Shown here one piece after another: positions 44,829 to 52,531 of a stretch of DNA of 64,000 nt. This DNA is from G963675935 sp963803125 (GTDB lineage Bacteria; Planctomycetota; Planctomycetia; Pirellulales; Thermoguttaceae). The translations under genes were made by a program, and so were the position numbers. The stretch spans positions 496,001-560,000 of the forward strand of contig CAWDLR010000004.1 of the NCBI GenBank assembly GCA_963803125.1, written 5' to 3'. The notes below the pieces were generated by a model that was not told the DNA's origin, did not search any database, and worked only from the letters and a program-made list of their open reading frames with translations. Each line of letters starts with the position of its first letter. The stretch's first letter is position 1.

Positions 44829-45526
44829 GAGTCGCAATTGTCGCAGGGCCGGCTACGACCGGCAAGACTTCGGTAATCCGTCACTCCACGCGAAAACTGC
44901 TGCAAGCCGGGCACAAGACCGCGTTTCTGAAGCTCGACGTGCAGTACGCCGACGAGGACGAAGCGCTCGCCAAGGAGTTCGGCATTCCCACGCGGAAGGT
45001 CTATTCCGGCGAGCTGTGCCCCGACCATTGCAACGTGATGGTGCTGGGCGACGGGCTGCGCTGGGCCGAGCAGAACGGCTGCGATACGCTGCTGGTCGAG
45101 ACGGCCGGGCTCTGCCTGCGATGCTCCCCGTACGTCGACGGCGGATTGGGGCTGGTCGTGCTCGAAGCCACCAGCGGCATGAACTTGCCGCTGAAGGTCG
45201 GGCCGATGCTCTCGCTGGCCGACGTGGCGGTGGTCACCAAGATCGATCGGGTTTCGCAGGCCGAGCGCGAAGTGTTTCGCGCCAGGATTCAGGACGTGGC
45301 GTCGCACGTTCGCGTCCGCGAGGTGAACGCCCTGCACGGCATCGGCATCGATCCGCTGGTGAGCGAGATCCTCGGATTTCCCGAGATCGACGCGCCGCTA
45401 TTCTTGCGCGGCAATCCGCCGGTGGGGACCTGCACGATCTGCGTGGGCAAGAAGGAGATCGGCTGGCAGTCGCACTTCGGCGTGGTTCGCGCGCTGGAAA
45501 ACCAGACGTTTTATCGGGGAGAGTGA
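44825..45526 (+). CDS. HypB/UreG-like P-loop GTPase with Cys motifs
   Basis: The 233-residue protein belongs to the SIMIBI metallochaperone GTPases (HypB, UreG, CobW), which load metals into enzymes. It has P-loop GPATTGKTS (8-16), a Walker-B-like DTLLVETAG (87-95) and the base-recognition TKID. Three Cys groups look like metal ligands: C65-P-D-H-C69, C97-L-R-C100 and TCTIC near 217. The similarity to UreG/HypB is in the G domain only, and no urease or hydrogenase gene is near, so the client is unknown. The start overlaps the ATPase stop. Confidence 0.85.
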   Translation: MRVAIVAGPATTGKTSVIRHSTRKLLQAGHKTAFLKLDVQYADEDEALAKEFGIPTRKVYSGELCPDHCNVMVLGDGLRWAEQNGCDTLLVETAGLCLRCSPYVDGGLGLVVLEATSGMNLPLKVGPMLSLADVAVVTKIDRVSQAEREVFRARIQDVASHVRVREVNALHGIGIDPLVSEILGFPEIDAPLFLRGNPPVGTCTICVGKKEIGWQSHFGVVRALENQTFYRGE

Positions 45527-45564
45527 GCGAGAAGAGAACACCAGACAACAAAAGAGGAGAACTC

Positions 45565-46380
45565 ATGGTCACCAAGGACATCGAACTGCCGGGACTCGAT
45601 TGCGGCTCGTGCGGTTATCGGACCTGCGAGGAGTTCCGCGGCCACCTGGCATCTTCACCGGAGGCGCTTCGCCGCTGCATTCATCTTTCCGAGAGCAGCG
45701 TGCGGCCGGAGACCTCGGCAAAGACGGAGGGGCCGCACCTGGCGTTCGCGGGAAAAGCCGCGGAGAAGGGGGATTACCTGCCCGGCCGGCTGGAAGGACG
45801 CTTCGCCGATGTGACGACGATTCCGCCTTCGCCGCGCGGGTGCGAGGCGTCTTGCGGCGGATGTACGACGGCATTGCCGCTGGCGCGGCCGCGGACGAAC
45901 ATGGAGCGGCAACCGTGGCGCGACAATCTCGGCCGCGAGTTCGATTTCTACCTGGAGCATTTTCCCGAGGACCCCGGCCCGCGGGAGATCATCCTGCCGC
46001 ACAATCCGGCGATTACCCGTGAGATCGACGTGCAGGTGGGCGACATTCTCATTGGCCGGCCGCTGGGGATGTCGTGCGGCTGCCCGATCACGCACTGCGG
46101 CATCGCCATGCAGGTCGACATGCGCACCGGCGTGATCGTGTGGTGCGTCACCGGTCCGTTGGCGCCGCGGGCGAAGGGTTTCAAGGACCTCGGCTACTAC
46201 ATCGCCGAGGGTTACGAGGGGCTGGTCCACGAAACGCGGGCGGAATTGAAGGTCGGATTGCGATATTTCTTTCAGCCGAAAATGTGCATGTTGCAGTGGC
46301 GGCACAGCGGCCTGCTGAACTACCTCAACCGCACCGGCGATCAATACCAGGTGCGGCTGGAAGGGCTGTGGATCGGCTGA
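45565..46380 (+). CDS. Cysteine-rich [4Fe-4S] protein, third gene of the operon
   Basis: The 271-residue protein starts with an FeS domain of the C-G-x-C-G-x-x-x-C type: C13, C16, C21 and C38 (LDCGSCGYRTCEEF ... RRCIHL). A second Cys cluster is at C93-x3-C97-x2-C100 and a third at C171-x-C173-x4-C178 (MSCGCPITHCG). The C-terminal half (DVQVGDILIGRPLG, GFKDLGYYIAEGYEGL) is unfamiliar. AGAGGAG precedes the ATG. Presumably it carries one or more Fe-S clusters and works with the two upstream nucleotidases in building or reducing a metal centre. That role is inference from gene order and cysteines. Confidence 0.8.
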   Translation: MVTKDIELPGLDCGSCGYRTCEEFRGHLASSPEALRRCIHLSESSVRPETSAKTEGPHLAFAGKAAEKGDYLPGRLEGRFADVTTIPPSPRGCEASCGGCTTALPLARPRTNMERQPWRDNLGREFDFYLEHFPEDPGPREIILPHNPAITREIDVQVGDILIGRPLGMSCGCPITHCGIAMQVDMRTGVIVWCVTGPLAPRAKGFKDLGYYIAEGYEGLVHETRAELKVGLRYFFQPKMCMLQWRHSGLLNYLNRTGDQYQVRLEGLWIG

Positions 46381-46431
46381 AGCGGGCGGCGTGCTTGACG
46401 GCCGCGCTGCCGTGGCCAATAATCGAAGATT

Positions 46432-47610
46432 ATGCCCGTCGAATCCGGTGGTGATCGAGCCGGGGGGTGGCTGGCGCGTCGCTCCCCTTTGACAATCGCG
46501 CTGTTGCTGCAATTGCCGTATTGGTTGGTCCTGGCGGCACTGTGTCCGCGGGGTGAGCAATGGTGGAATCGGTCTGCCACGGCGCTGGGCACGATCGCTT
46601 ACGGCGTGGTGCTGTTTGTGCCCGGGGCGATTCAGCGGCGGAAATGGGAGCAAGTTCTCCTTGCGGCGGCGGTGGGCGCGGCCGCGCCCTCGCTGGCGCA
46701 ATGGATCGCGGCGCCGGCGCGGGCGTCGCAGGACCTCCTCTTCCTTCTGCTCTGGCCGCTGGTGGTAATGCTGTTGGTGGCGTTTACGGAGTGGATCCTC
46801 GCCGACGCTCGCCGCTGGCAGCCATTGGCGTGGATGGCGGCCTGCTGCCTGGCGGCGGCCGCTTTGGATAGGAGCGGGTTTCTCGGCGTTCACTACGGGA
46901 CGTTGCCGGAGTGGCTGAAGCCGCTGCTGACCGCGCCGCTGACGGCCTTGCTCACCTGGTCGGCCATATTGCTCGGCCAACGGCTGGCCGAGCGGCGTCG
47001 GGCAACGCAGGCGACGGCCGCCGCCGCGATTGCCGCGGTCGTGATTGGCGCTGTCGTCATGTCGGAGTGGGGCGTGTACGAACTGGCGAAACCGTCCCTT
47101 CGCGGCGACGGCCCGTTGACGCGGCTGTTTGCCGCGATGTTGCTGGCCAATCGCAACTCGAACGACGACCGTGCGCTCTTGCTGGAAGCGCTCGAGCGGG
47201 CCGAGGCCGACGGCGGCAAGGCTCGTGCTCAGGCGGAACCGCTCGATGCGGATTGGCGCCGCCTGGCGGTGAACGCCCTGATACGACATGATCCAGCCGA
47301 AGCCGCCAAGAGCCTGGCAGGGCTGGTCGAACGGCATCCGAGCGACGACTTGCTCGAGTTGTGCCTCGACCTGCTGGTCGAGCAGAGGCGCTATGAGGTC
47401 GTGCCGATTCTGGAGCGCTACGCCCTGCTGCAAGAAGGGGCCTACCCGCGGTATGCCTGGGCGAATAAGGGCTGTTACGCGGACGCACTCGTTAAGATGC
47501 ACGTGCCCCAGGGCGCCGCGCCGCTGCTGATGCAAATGCTGTTTGCCGGCCGGGGCGCGAGATGGTCGATGCAAAAAAGGCGGGCCGGGCGCTGCGTGGA
47601 CCTGCGGTGA
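46432..47610 (+). CDS. Membrane protein with helical C-terminal domain
   Basis: The 392-residue protein has about six transmembrane segments in the first 215 residues (for example LTIALLLQLPYWLVLAAL and LLLWPLVVMLLVAFTEWIL), then a soluble helical part (RALLLEALERAEADG, EAAKSLAGLVERHPSDDLLELCLDLLVEQR) of HEAT- or TPR-like character. The frame ends with 15 odd residues overlapping the next gene by 49 bases. A frameshift near an A-run (47572-47577) may have split one longer protein; see the next entry. Confidence 0.65.
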   Translation: MPVESGGDRAGGWLARRSPLTIALLLQLPYWLVLAALCPRGEQWWNRSATALGTIAYGVVLFVPGAIQRRKWEQVLLAAAVGAAAPSLAQWIAAPARASQDLLFLLLWPLVVMLLVAFTEWILADARRWQPLAWMAACCLAAAALDRSGFLGVHYGTLPEWLKPLLTAPLTALLTWSAILLGQRLAERRRATQATAAAAIAAVVIGAVVMSEWGVYELAKPSLRGDGPLTRLFAAMLLANRNSNDDRALLLEALERAEADGGKARAQAEPLDADWRRLAVNALIRHDPAEAAKSLAGLVERHPSDDLLELCLDLLVEQRRYEVVPILERYALLQEGAYPRYAWANKGCYADALVKMHVPQGAAPLLMQMLFAGRGARWSMQKRRAGRCVDLR

Positions 47611-48122
47611 AGGACTACACCGTCCCGGCGGAAGTGCGCGAACAATTGAAGACGCTGCTGGGAGACGACGCTGGGCCACAGCTAAAAAAGTGGCTGGACA
47701 ACTACGACCGGCTCGTGGCCGAAGCGCCCAGCCCGCTTAGCGAGGAGCAACGGCGTGAAACCGATCGTGTCGTCAAGTACATGTGGAAGTACGTTGCGGC
47801 CAATAGCGCCTGGCTGGCAGCGCGAAGGGTGGCGGCGGAGCGCACTGCAGAGGAGCAGATGCGCGAGCACGGCATGGCGGCGGAGTTGTTGGACTTGAAG
47901 CGACTCTTCGCCCAGCAGGCGGAGGGCGTGAAAGTCAAACTTCCCGCGGCGGACAGCGAGCTGGGCCAGGCGTTGGCGCGTTGGGAAGAGCTGTGCCACA
48001 GTGCCTATGAAAGCTCCGCGCTCTCCGAGCCGAACTGGAACGTGCCGACCACCGACGGGTTGGAGGCGGAGGTGCGGGCGTTCATCGAGCGTGCGGCGAA
48101 ATCGATGAAGAGGGAGCCGTGA
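47562..48122 (+). CDS. Helical soluble protein, possibly the C-terminal part of the upstream membrane protein
   Basis: The 186-residue frame overlaps the upstream gene by 49 bases in another frame. Its composition is charged and helical (AEVREQLKTLLGDDAGPQLKKW, RRETDRVVKYMWKYVAANSAW), with no recognised family. The ATG lacks a clear ribosome-binding site, which favours either coupling or a single gene broken by a one-base indel in the overlap. The stop overlaps a GTG start of the next frame (48119). Confidence 0.55.
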   Translation: MVDAKKAGRALRGPAVKDYTVPAEVREQLKTLLGDDAGPQLKKWLDNYDRLVAEAPSPLSEEQRRETDRVVKYMWKYVAANSAWLAARRVAAERTAEEQMREHGMAAELLDLKRLFAQQAEGVKVKLPAADSELGQALARWEELCHSAYESSALSEPNWNVPTTDGLEAEVRAFIERAAKSMKREP

Positions 48123-48187
48123 CCGCCGGTTTAAACAGCGACTGCGTCGATCGTATACAACACGATCGGCCACAGCGACTTCAGCGC

Positions 48188-48895
48188 ATGACGGCAAGAC
48201 GCAAATGGAGTATTGGGATTCTAGCGGTGGTTGTCGCGGCCGCGGGCCTGTTTCATGCGCCGTTGCTGCACGGCTTGGCCGGGCTCTTGATCGTCGATCA
48301 GCCGACGGACGACTACGACTGCATCTGCATCTCTTCCTGGGGATACCTTCCCGACGGTGAGCGTTGTTACGACGTGGCGGCCGAGTTGTACCGGCGGAGA
48401 CCTTCATCCCGAGTGCTGATCGTCGCGCCGGATCCCAGCCGGCTGGAGGAGATCGGCGTGCTGCCGTCGTTTACGGCGCTCTGCCGGCGGGAGTTGGCTG
48501 CCCGGCAGGTGCCGCAAGGGGCGATTTCGGTCCTTCACGGCGAGCCGTGCGATGATTGGGCCACCGCCGCGGCGCTGGGCGGATGGATGCGCGAGCATCC
48601 CGGCCGCCGCGTGCTGCTGTTGAGTTCGCAATTCCACAGCGGGCAGATGCGGCGTGCGGTGGACGACGTGCTGGAGCCCGCCGCCGCCGCACGGCTTTGC
48701 GTGCGGGCCCTGCGCGGCCGAGATTGCGACGACACGAACTGGTGGCGTTGCCGCTGCGGCTATCGGGCGTTCGCAGCAAGCTCGCTCTTGCGGTTGCAGC
48801 CCTGTCCCCGGGGTGACGCGGGGAATGCGGCGAATAAGAGCGCCGACCGCTACGAGCGCGATTTTCTGCACGCCTTGGCGGAGGAGACGCCATGA
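48188..48895 (+). CDS. YdcF/SanA-like (DUF218-type) membrane-anchored protein, first of a pair
   Basis: From ATG 48188 the 235-residue protein has one N-terminal transmembrane helix (IGILAVVVAAAGLFHAPLLHGLAGLLIV). The extracytoplasmic domain resembles the DUF218 fold: CICISSWGYLPDGERCYDVAAELYRR, SRVLIVAPD, then DWATAAALGGWMREHPGRRVLLLSSQFHSGQMRRAVDDVL, where DUF218 proteins have the T-x-x-N and S-x-x-x-H/Y-x-x-R segments. The family (ElyC, SanA, YdcF) acts in envelope or polysaccharide biology. A GTG at 48119, overlapping the previous stop, would add 23 residues. Confidence 0.65.
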   Translation: MTARRKWSIGILAVVVAAAGLFHAPLLHGLAGLLIVDQPTDDYDCICISSWGYLPDGERCYDVAAELYRRRPSSRVLIVAPDPSRLEEIGVLPSFTALCRRELAARQVPQGAISVLHGEPCDDWATAAALGGWMREHPGRRVLLLSSQFHSGQMRRAVDDVLEPAAAARLCVRALRGRDCDDTNWWRCRCGYRAFAASSLLRLQPCPRGDAGNAANKSADRYERDFLHALAEETP

Positions 48896-49599
48896 GCCGC
48901 CGCCTCTTGATCGCGCTGCTGCTGGTCGCGGCCGTGGCGGCGATGTGTTGGGCGAATTATCCGCGTCTGCTGCGGGCCGCCGCCAATTGGCTCGACGTCG
49001 GCCAGCGGCCGCGGAAGGCCGACTACGTCATGCTTCTCAACGGCGGCGAGGAGAGCCGCCCGTTCGCCGCCGCCGCGCTGCTGAGGCAGCATTGGGCACC
49101 GCGGGCGCTAGTGGCCGAGACCGCGCCGTCGCCCGAGGTGCTCGACGGGATCGCGCCGCCGTACCACGAGATCAACCGCCGCGTGCTGCTGTTGCGCGGC
49201 GTTCCCGCAGCCGCGATTACGATTCTGCCCGGTGCGGCGGCGACGACCTACGACGAGGCCGCGGCCCTGGCGGCGTTTCTCCGCCGCAAGCCCAACGCCG
49301 AGGTGCTGGTGGTCACCAGCGATTATCACACGCGGCGGAGCCGATGGGTGTTCGCCCGCGTGCTGCGCGACCGCGGCTGGCAGGTTTCGTTCGTCTCCGC
49401 GCCGAGCGACGGGTTTTCAATCGACCGCTGGTGGCAGAGCCAGGTGGGGCTGCTGGCGATCGTGACGGAGTATCTGAAACTTGTCTTTTATGCCGCAGCC
49501 TACGGGCACCTCGGTTACTGGCTGGCGGCCTGCGGCGTATTGTGGCTGACCGCCCGCTGGGCTCGCCGACATCAGTCTCCCGTAGCGATCAGTCGCTGA
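48892..49599 (+). CDS. YdcF-like (DUF218) membrane-anchored protein, second of a pair
   Basis: The ATG overlaps the stop of the first YdcF-like gene (ATGA). The 235-residue protein has an N-terminal anchor (LLIALLLVAAVAAMCWANY) and the DUF218 pattern: ADYVMLLNGGEESRPFAAAALL, ATTYDEAAALAAFLRRK, and VLVVTSDYHTRRSRWVFARVL (the conserved S-D-x-H-x-x-R). A C-terminal hydrophobic stretch (YWLAACGVLWLTARWA) may be a second membrane helix. The tandem arrangement suggests heterologous partners in envelope polysaccharide work, but substrates are unknown. Confidence 0.75.
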   Translation: MSRRLLIALLLVAAVAAMCWANYPRLLRAAANWLDVGQRPRKADYVMLLNGGEESRPFAAAALLRQHWAPRALVAETAPSPEVLDGIAPPYHEINRRVLLLRGVPAAAITILPGAAATTYDEAAALAAFLRRKPNAEVLVVTSDYHTRRSRWVFARVLRDRGWQVSFVSAPSDGFSIDRWWQSQVGLLAIVTEYLKLVFYAAAYGHLGYWLAACGVLWLTARWARRHQSPVAISR

Positions 49600-49658
49600 G
49601 GCGTCGCGCAGCGAGTTGATACGAATGATCTTTCTTGCGAAGCCGCAAGCGGCTGGCA

Positions 49659-50612
49659 CTATTGTCCGAGAATCAGCCAAATCACCGCCATGCGGACGGC
49701 CACGCCGTTGGTGACTTGCTCGAGGATCGCCGATTGCGGGCCGTCGGCGACCTCGGGCGTCACCTCGACGCCGCGGTTGATCGGACCGGGGGCGAGGATC
49801 AGCACGTCGGACTTTGCCGCGGCCAGGCGCTCGCGATTCATCGCGTAGAGATGGGCGTATTCGCGGACCGAGGGGAACGGCCGGGTGTTCTGCCGCTCGA
49901 ACTGGATCCGCAGCAGATTCAAGACGTCAACCCGCGGCAGGATGTCGTCGAGGCTGTAGGAATACTCCACGCCCAGTTCTTTCCATCGCGGCGAGACCAG
50001 CGTGGATGGCCCGCAGACGATCACGTTGGCGCCGAGTTTTTTCAGTCCCCAGATATTCGAGCGGGCGGTGCGGCTGTGGGCGATGTCGCCTACCAGGGCG
50101 ACCGTCAGGCCGGCCAGCCGGCCCTTGCGCTGGCGGATGGTCATGATGTCCAACAGCCCCTGGGTGGGATGTTCGTGCGGCCCGTCGCCGGCGTTGATGA
50201 CGCCGCAGGAGAGATTCTGCGCCAGCAGTTGCGGCGCCCCGGGCGTGCGGTGGCGGACGATGACCAGGTCGATCCCCATCGCCTCGATGTTCTTCGCGGT
50301 GTCGATGAACGTCTCGCCCTTCGAGAGGCTGCTGGTGGAGGCCGAGAAATCCAAGGTGTCGGCCCCGAGCCGCCGGGCGGCCAGCGAGAAGCTGTTCTTC
50401 GTCCGCGTGGAGTTCTCGAAGAACAGATTGACGCAGGTCTTGCCGGTCAAGAGCGGGACCTTCCGCTGGCCGTCGGCCGCCGCCCGCCTGAACGCCTCCG
50501 CCTTGTCGAGGATCAACGTGATCTCCTCGGCGGAGAGGTCTTCGAGGCCCAACAGATGCCTCCGCCGCCAAATCGCGGGAACCTGTCCAAAGTCGATTGT
50601 TGCGGTGGACAT
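49659..50612 (-). CDS. pyrB: Aspartate carbamoyltransferase catalytic subunit
   Basis: PyrB makes N-carbamoyl-aspartate from carbamoyl phosphate and aspartate in pyrimidine synthesis. The 317-residue protein has the carbamoyl-phosphate motif FENSTRTKNSF, SSLSKGETFIDT (the SxxKGE loop contributed to the neighbouring subunit), VIRHRTPGA, HEHPTQGLLD, and GPINRGVE at the aspartate site (usual GPxxRGxE). ATG 50612 is supported by family length. No pyrI or other pyr gene is next to it. Confidence 0.95.
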   Translation of the reverse strand: MSTATIDFGQVPAIWRRRHLLGLEDLSAEEITLILDKAEAFRRAAADGQRKVPLLTGKTCVNLFFENSTRTKNSFSLAARRLGADTLDFSASTSSLSKGETFIDTAKNIEAMGIDLVIVRHRTPGAPQLLAQNLSCGVINAGDGPHEHPTQGLLDIMTIRQRKGRLAGLTVALVGDIAHSRTARSNIWGLKKLGANVIVCGPSTLVSPRWKELGVEYSYSLDDILPRVDVLNLLRIQFERQNTRPFPSVREYAHLYAMNRERLAAAKSDVLILAPGPINRGVEVTPEVADGPQSAILEQVTNGVAVRMAVIWLILGQ

Positions 50613-50638
50613 TTTCTTCTCCTGCCCAAGCCGTTCAG

Positions 50639-50704
50639 TGGGGCAGACATTCCTGTCTGCCGAGTTTACCGCATCCTGCGGGGCAGACAGGAATGTCTGC
50701 CCCA
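50639..50704. repeat. Inverted repeat element, GGCAGACATTCCTGTCTGCC family, copy 2
   Basis: Arms 50639-50661 and 50682-50704 are perfect 23-bp inverted repeats, identical in arm sequence to those at 30051-30116, with a different 20-base spacer. The element is 27 bases upstream of pyrB, in the region that would carry its promoter or leader. The rest of the gap up to 50992 holds nothing recognisable. Confidence 0.88.
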
Positions 50705-50992
50705 CCGCGAGGAATGCCGCCCGACTCTGATTCTAGCAAGCGGTGGAGATGCCGCAAGCATGTCGGACGGGGGAAAATGGGTAAACGCTCGCCGGAACTG
50801 CTTGCTACATCGAGTCTTGTGCCTGACGCGGGATGCAAGGACGAGCTGGTTCACGGCGGCCAGCGTGAAAACTGATCTGGGCAAGCGGGGGCGCGATCGC
50901 TATCATTCCGCGCCGCTGGCACGCCGAAGACACCCGGTGTACCGACAGTCGAGTCTCATCCGATGGTGCCCGTTGTTGAAGGATCGATTCCC

Positions 50993-52522
50993 ATGTTACG
51001 CTCCCGTTTTTCGTCGTGGTCCGCCTTCTCGGCAGGTTACAAGAAGACGAAGCAGGCGTCGGCTGGCGGCAATCGCCCGAGCGGCCGCCGCGTCTTGCGC
51101 ATCGAACAGTTGGAGTGCCGGGAGATGCTCTCGGCCGGCGTGGCCGCCGTGCCCGCCGGCGCGGCTCATGCCGCGGCGGCCGCCGTCGTTGCCGGCCCGA
51201 CGATCAACAACATCGCCACCTCGGCCAGCAAGCTGACCTGGAATGCTGTCGATCCCGACGGCGTGGCGAGTTCCGGCCTGACGATCGGCGGCGACATGGT
51301 GTCCAATCTGAGCGGCCCCTGGACGTCCACCACCGGTCTGGCCTACTCTTGGACGTACAGCAACCTCGCCGCCGGCACCTACGCCTACGTGATCTCGGCC
51401 ACCGACATGTTGGGCAACGCTTCGCAATACACGGGGACGATTACGGTCGGCGCCGCCGCGGGTCCGACGATCAGCCAGGCCACCGTGTCGCCGGCAGGGG
51501 GCGTGATCACTTGGAACGCGGCGGCCAGCGGCGGCGTGAGCAGTTGCACCGTCACTCTCGACGGCTCGCCGGTGACGACCGTCTATGGCCCGTGGACCGC
51601 CCCCTCCGGCTCGAACTTCGAGGCGTCAATCAGCACCGTCGCCGACGGACGCCACACCTACATCATCAGCGCCACCGACAGCGCCGGCAACACCTCGAAA
51701 TACACTTCGTGGTTCACAACCGGCACGACGACCCCGACCATCAACAACGTGGTCTTGTCGGCCAACCGGGGCATCATCACCTGGAACGCCGCGGCGGTCA
51801 CCGGCATCAAGGCCTCCACGCTGACGATCGACGGCGCCAACGTCACCGCGATCTCCGGCCCGTGGGACGCCGCTTCCGGCGAGAACTATCAAGGAACGTT
51901 CACCGGGCTCGGCTCCGGCAACCACATCTACACGCTCACCGCCACCAGCCGCGCCGGCTTGACGACCACCTCGACCGGCAATTTTGCGGTGTCCGGTCCC
52001 TCAATCGGCAAGATCGTGGTTTCCACCGCGACCGGCTATCTCACCTGGAACTCGGCCAGCTCGAACGGCGTGGAGAATGGTTCGCTGACGATCGACGGCG
52101 CCAACGTCGCGGTTTGTGGCCCCTACGCGGCCGCGTCCGGCTACAATTTCTCCGGCGCGCTCGGATCGCTTGCCAGCGGCAGCCACACCTACGTGATTTC
52201 GGTCACCGACAATTCCGGCCGCTACTCGCAGTTCGGCGGCGTGTTCCAGGTGACGAACCCCGGCCCGACGATCAGCCAGATCGGGATCGCGGTCGCCCAG
52301 GGGCTGATCAGTTGGAACGCCAACGATTCCGACGGCGTGGCAAGCGTCTCGGTGAGCATCGACGGAGTGGCCAAGAAGGTTCTCGGGCCTTTCAAGGCGT
52401 CGTCCGGCTTCAATTACGAGGGCGTGTTCAGCGGGCTGGCCGCCGGCAGCCACGTCTACGTCATCCGCGCCGTCGACACGGCCGGCAACCCCTCGCAATA
52501 CTCGGGGACGTTTATTGTGTAG
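50993..52522 (+). CDS. Secreted repeat protein with LExR motif and five Ig/FN3-like repeats
   Basis: ATG 50993 follows AAGGA. The 509-residue protein begins with basic residues and LRIEQLECREMLS (about 35-47), then an Ala-rich linker and five tandem repeats of about 88 residues. Each repeat runs from G-P-(T/S)-I-x-x-I/V through I/L-T/S-W-N-A, S-x-T/V-I-D-G, G-P-(W/Y/F)-x-A-x-S-G-x-N-(Y/F), G-x-H-x-Y-x-(I/L)-x-A/V-T/V-D-x-x-G-x-x-(S/T). They look like beta-sandwich modules. A surface or matrix role is likely; no catalytic domain is present. Confidence 0.82.
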   Translation: MLRSRFSSWSAFSAGYKKTKQASAGGNRPSGRRVLRIEQLECREMLSAGVAAVPAGAAHAAAAAVVAGPTINNIATSASKLTWNAVDPDGVASSGLTIGGDMVSNLSGPWTSTTGLAYSWTYSNLAAGTYAYVISATDMLGNASQYTGTITVGAAAGPTISQATVSPAGGVITWNAAASGGVSSCTVTLDGSPVTTVYGPWTAPSGSNFEASISTVADGRHTYIISATDSAGNTSKYTSWFTTGTTTPTINNVVLSANRGIITWNAAAVTGIKASTLTIDGANVTAISGPWDAASGENYQGTFTGLGSGNHIYTLTATSRAGLTTTSTGNFAVSGPSIGKIVVSTATGYLTWNSASSNGVENGSLTIDGANVAVCGPYAAASGYNFSGALGSLASGSHTYVISVTDNSGRYSQFGGVFQVTNPGPTISQIGIAVAQGLISWNANDSDGVASVSVSIDGVAKKVLGPFKASSGFNYEGVFSGLAAGSHVYVIRAVDTAGNPSQYSGTFIV

Positions 52523-52531
52523 TTGGACACT

